Shown here: positions 4,972 through 6,405 of the stretch, piece after piece
How the letters are laid out: each line of letters starts with the position of its first letter
How positions within the stretch are numbered: position 1 is the stretch's first letter
Origin: Winogradskyella sp.
Lineage (GTDB): Bacteria; Bacteroidota; Bacteroidia; Flavobacteriales; Flavobacteriaceae
Length of the DNA stretch: 6,405 bases
Assembly: GCA_030149115.1 (NCBI GenBank)
Contig: JASBSE010000101.1
Span: 1 to 6,405 of the forward strand
Direction: 5' to 3'
Made by a program: the position numbers and the translations under genes
Notes under the pieces: model-generated
The model's database searches: none
What the model was told of the DNA's origin: nothing
What the model saw: the letters and a program-made list of their open reading frames with translations, nothing else

Positions 4972-6333
4972 TTATTGTTGTGCTTTTAACTCTCGTGCTT
5001 TTTTAGCAAACGCTTCAGACTTACTATTATTATTGAGACCTTTGTGAGCGATACTTAATTCTGAATAAAAATCGGATTCCATTTTTGGGTTTTCAATTAA
5101 GTAATCCAATCCCATTTCTAAATTATCTATAGCTTTCTTAAAATTGCCTAGTTTATTGTTTGCTACTGCATTTACTAAATATAAAATAGGCTGTGCAGGA
5201 TACAACTCCAATGCTTCTTCACTATCCTTAATGACTGCATTATAATCTTGAAGATCTATTTGCAAAAGCAACACATCTTTTATGAGCTTAAAATCATTTG
5301 GATCTTGTTTTAGAGCTTCCTTAAAATTAGCTAATGCCTTTTCTTTATCTCCCGATTTTAAATAATATTGACCTAAATCACTGTGTGTTTGCGCATCTTT
5401 ATTATCATCTATCAACGCTGTAATTTCAATTAAATCCGATTCATATTCTGGGTTATTGGCAACAAAACCCACAAAATCTTTTAGAACTTTTGCCTTAGCA
5501 TCTGCATTAATCTCTGGACTAGTTAAAGCTATTTTTACAGAGTTTATAGCATCTTCCACTTTGCCATCTTGCAAATAGAATTTATACAATGCCAAATGCA
5601 CAAATTTTGAGTCTGGTTTAACCTTCAACAGATTCTGTGCTGCTTTGTAGGCCTTTTTTCTGTCTCCAGTTTGGCTGTATCTGTAAATGAGTTTAAGGTG
5701 GTTTTCTTCGTTGTTTGGATTGTTGGCTACACGTTGTTCCAGATTTTCAATTCGGTCATCTGCATTGCCTGTAATGTTGTAAATTTCATTACGCATGGCA
5801 TCTCTTGCCTCACTAACTCCTAGTTCTTCATCTAACTCATCCAAAAGGTTGAGTGCTTGCTTATAGCGCTTTTCTCTAATATATAAACTTGCTAAATCCT
5901 CTTTGTAATCTGGATGATACTTTACCAGCTGTTTGATAGTTTTTATGGCATTATCTATATCATCTTGCTGAAAATACACGTCGTACAACTCGTCTAAAAA
6001 CCACTCGTTATCGGGTTGCATGCTTATGGCTTTTTTTAGATTATCTTCTGCTGCACCAAAGTTTTTAAGCTTATTGTAGTTTTTACCTAGCTCAAAATAA
6101 ATGACAGGCTTTTTAGAATCTAGATTAAGGCATTTATGAAGTGCTTCAACAGCTCTCTCATAATTCTCGATGCCCTTTTGTTTTAAGGCTTCAAAAAAGT
6201 GTTCCTGAAATTCGTCTTCAACATTACCTAAATCATCATCTGGTCGTTTATTGAAATCGACTTGGGCCATAGCAAAGCTTGGTACTAAAAATAGTACTAG
6301 TAGAAGTTTTGTTATGTGTTGTTTTAATTTCAT
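4972..6333 (-). CDS. Secreted tetratricopeptide repeat (TPR) protein
   Basis: The 453-residue protein has a clear Sec signal peptide (residues 1-23, KLLLVLFLVPSFAMA before Gln24) with no lipobox, so it should be periplasmic or exported. An acidic linker (about 25-42) precedes arrays of TPR-type helix pairs: about 45-72 (YERAVEALHKCLNLDSKKP), 77-107 (FELGKNYNKLKNFGAAEDNLKKAI), 111-140, 145-170, 207-240 (KAYKAAQNLLKVKPDS), 244-272, 315-345 (SDLGQYYLKSGDKEKALANF), 350-378, 383-411 and 421-450. The whole mature protein is thus a helical solenoid for protein-protein binding; no catalytic domain is visible. It is the first visible gene of the TPR-DUF4292-EnvC operon, so a scaffold role in envelope assembly or division is a reasonable inference. 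Its partner is unknown. The ATG at 6331-6333 is immediately preceded by a repeat-like sequence and overlaps the stop of a possible upstream frame as ATGA; no Shine-Dalgarno is seen. Confidence 0.92.
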   Translation of the reverse strand: MKLKQHITKLLLVLFLVPSFAMAQVDFNKRPDDDLGNVEDEFQEHFFEALKQKGIENYERAVEALHKCLNLDSKKPVIYFELGKNYNKLKNFGAAEDNLKKAISMQPDNEWFLDELYDVYFQQDDIDNAIKTIKQLVKYHPDYKEDLASLYIREKRYKQALNLLDELDEELGVSEARDAMRNEIYNITGNADDRIENLEQRVANNPNNEENHLKLIYRYSQTGDRKKAYKAAQNLLKVKPDSKFVHLALYKFYLQDGKVEDAINSVKIALTSPEINADAKAKVLKDFVGFVANNPEYESDLIEITALIDDNKDAQTHSDLGQYYLKSGDKEKALANFKEALKQDPNDFKLIKDVLLLQIDLQDYNAVIKDSEEALELYPAQPILYLVNAVANNKLGNFKKAIDNLEMGLDYLIENPKMESDFYSELSIAHKGLNNNSKSEAFAKKARELKAQQ

Positions 6334-6404
6334 ATTAGATTCTTCGCTAACGCTCTGAATGACATATTAGTTTCAAAAGTTGTTCCAAACTTGTGTTTGG
6401 CTAT
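6330..6404 (-). CDS. Possible 3' end of an upstream gene (24 codons, partial)
   Basis: Of the three leftward frames at the right edge, only this one stays open from base 6404 to a TGA at 6330-6332. It encodes IAKHKFGTTFETN and then MSFRALAKNLI. The stop overlaps the TPR start as ATGA, a common layout between co-transcribed genes. The last 11 codons lie in the repeat-like sequence, so if real, the protein tail was supplied by the repeat. The fragment is too short to identify, and an open frame of this size is not rare by chance. Confidence 0.3.
   Translation of the reverse strand: MAKHKFGTTFETNMSFRALAKNLI
6331..6370 (-). repeat. Dispersed-repeat-like element flanked by 8-bp direct repeats, just upstream of the TPR start
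   Basis: On the coding strand, CTAATATG occurs at 6363-6370 and again at 6331-6338, where its last three bases are the TPR start codon. The 24 bp between them begins TCATTCAGAGCG and ends TTAGCGAAGAAT, with ATTC and GAAT as inverted ends. The core resembles the TCATTCTGAGCG...CGAAGAATCT sequences scattered between genes in many Bacteroidota genomes. The 8-bp copies look like a target-site duplication, but in AT-rich DNA such a match could also arise by chance. It forms the 5' untranslated sequence of the TPR gene. Confidence 0.5.
6385..6400. repeat. Short perfect inverted repeat CCAAAC-TTGT-GTTTGG
   Basis: Six complementary bases flank a 4-nt loop, giving a compact hairpin. It lies inside the possible upstream reading frame, some 50 bp before the TPR start. 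There is no following T tract in either direction, so it is probably not a terminator. It may be part of the neighbouring repeat-like sequence or a chance palindrome. Confidence 0.35.
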
Positions 6405-6405
6405 G

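Noticed and set aside
1..6405. Defence system, CRISPR array, integrase/attachment sites, tRNA or rRNA
   Set aside because: No repeat-spacer array, cloverleaf-like sequence, rRNA segment or mobile-element gene is visible; the genes look like core chromosomal functions.

Overview
The window reads as a low-GC chromosome segment from a marine-type member of the Flavobacteriaceae (Bacteroidota). The evidence is the AT-rich sequence, two Bacteroidota-type -7 promoter boxes (TAnnTTTG) just upstream of start codons, the absence of clear Shine-Dalgarno sequences, and lineage-typical proteins: a DUF4292 lipoprotein, an HU(CCDC81-type)/SPOR fusion and a degenerate EnvC. No phage, plasmid, CRISPR, tRNA or rRNA is visible. 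The species cannot be determined from the sequence alone.

Left part (1-2919). A dprA gene runs leftward off the window edge; its last few tens of codons are missing. A 107-bp divergent spacer separates it from a rightward gene for a membrane protein with an N-terminal HU-like region, one transmembrane helix and a C-terminal SPOR domain. Rightward genes for a hotdog acyl-CoA thioesterase and a 72-residue basic, tyrosine-rich lipoprotein follow. The spacer before the small lipoprotein is rich in short inverted repeats.

Right part (2916-6405). A leftward three-gene cluster encodes a secreted TPR protein, a LolB-like DUF4292 lipoprotein and a periplasmic EnvC-type coiled-coil/LytM protein. The spacers are 32 and 5 nt, so the cluster is very probably one operon. 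It meets the rightward genes tail to tail at 2916-2919, where a single TTAA supplies both stop codons. The operon start and an internal spacer carry short sequences resembling dispersed palindromic repeats of Flavobacteriaceae. At the right edge an open frame, perhaps the end of an upstream gene, stops in an ATGA overlap with the TPR start.

Functionally the window is mostly about the cell envelope. SPOR domains bind septal peptidoglycan stripped of stem peptides by amidases, EnvC-type proteins switch such amidases on, and the DUF4292 protein may handle lipoproteins. DprA loads RecA on incoming single-stranded DNA. The most thought-provoking item is the HU-SPOR protein, whose architecture could physically link DNA in the cytoplasm with septal peptidoglycan in the periplasm. 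I did not find a clearly new system such as a defence island or a novel mobile element; the findings are candidates of moderate weight.
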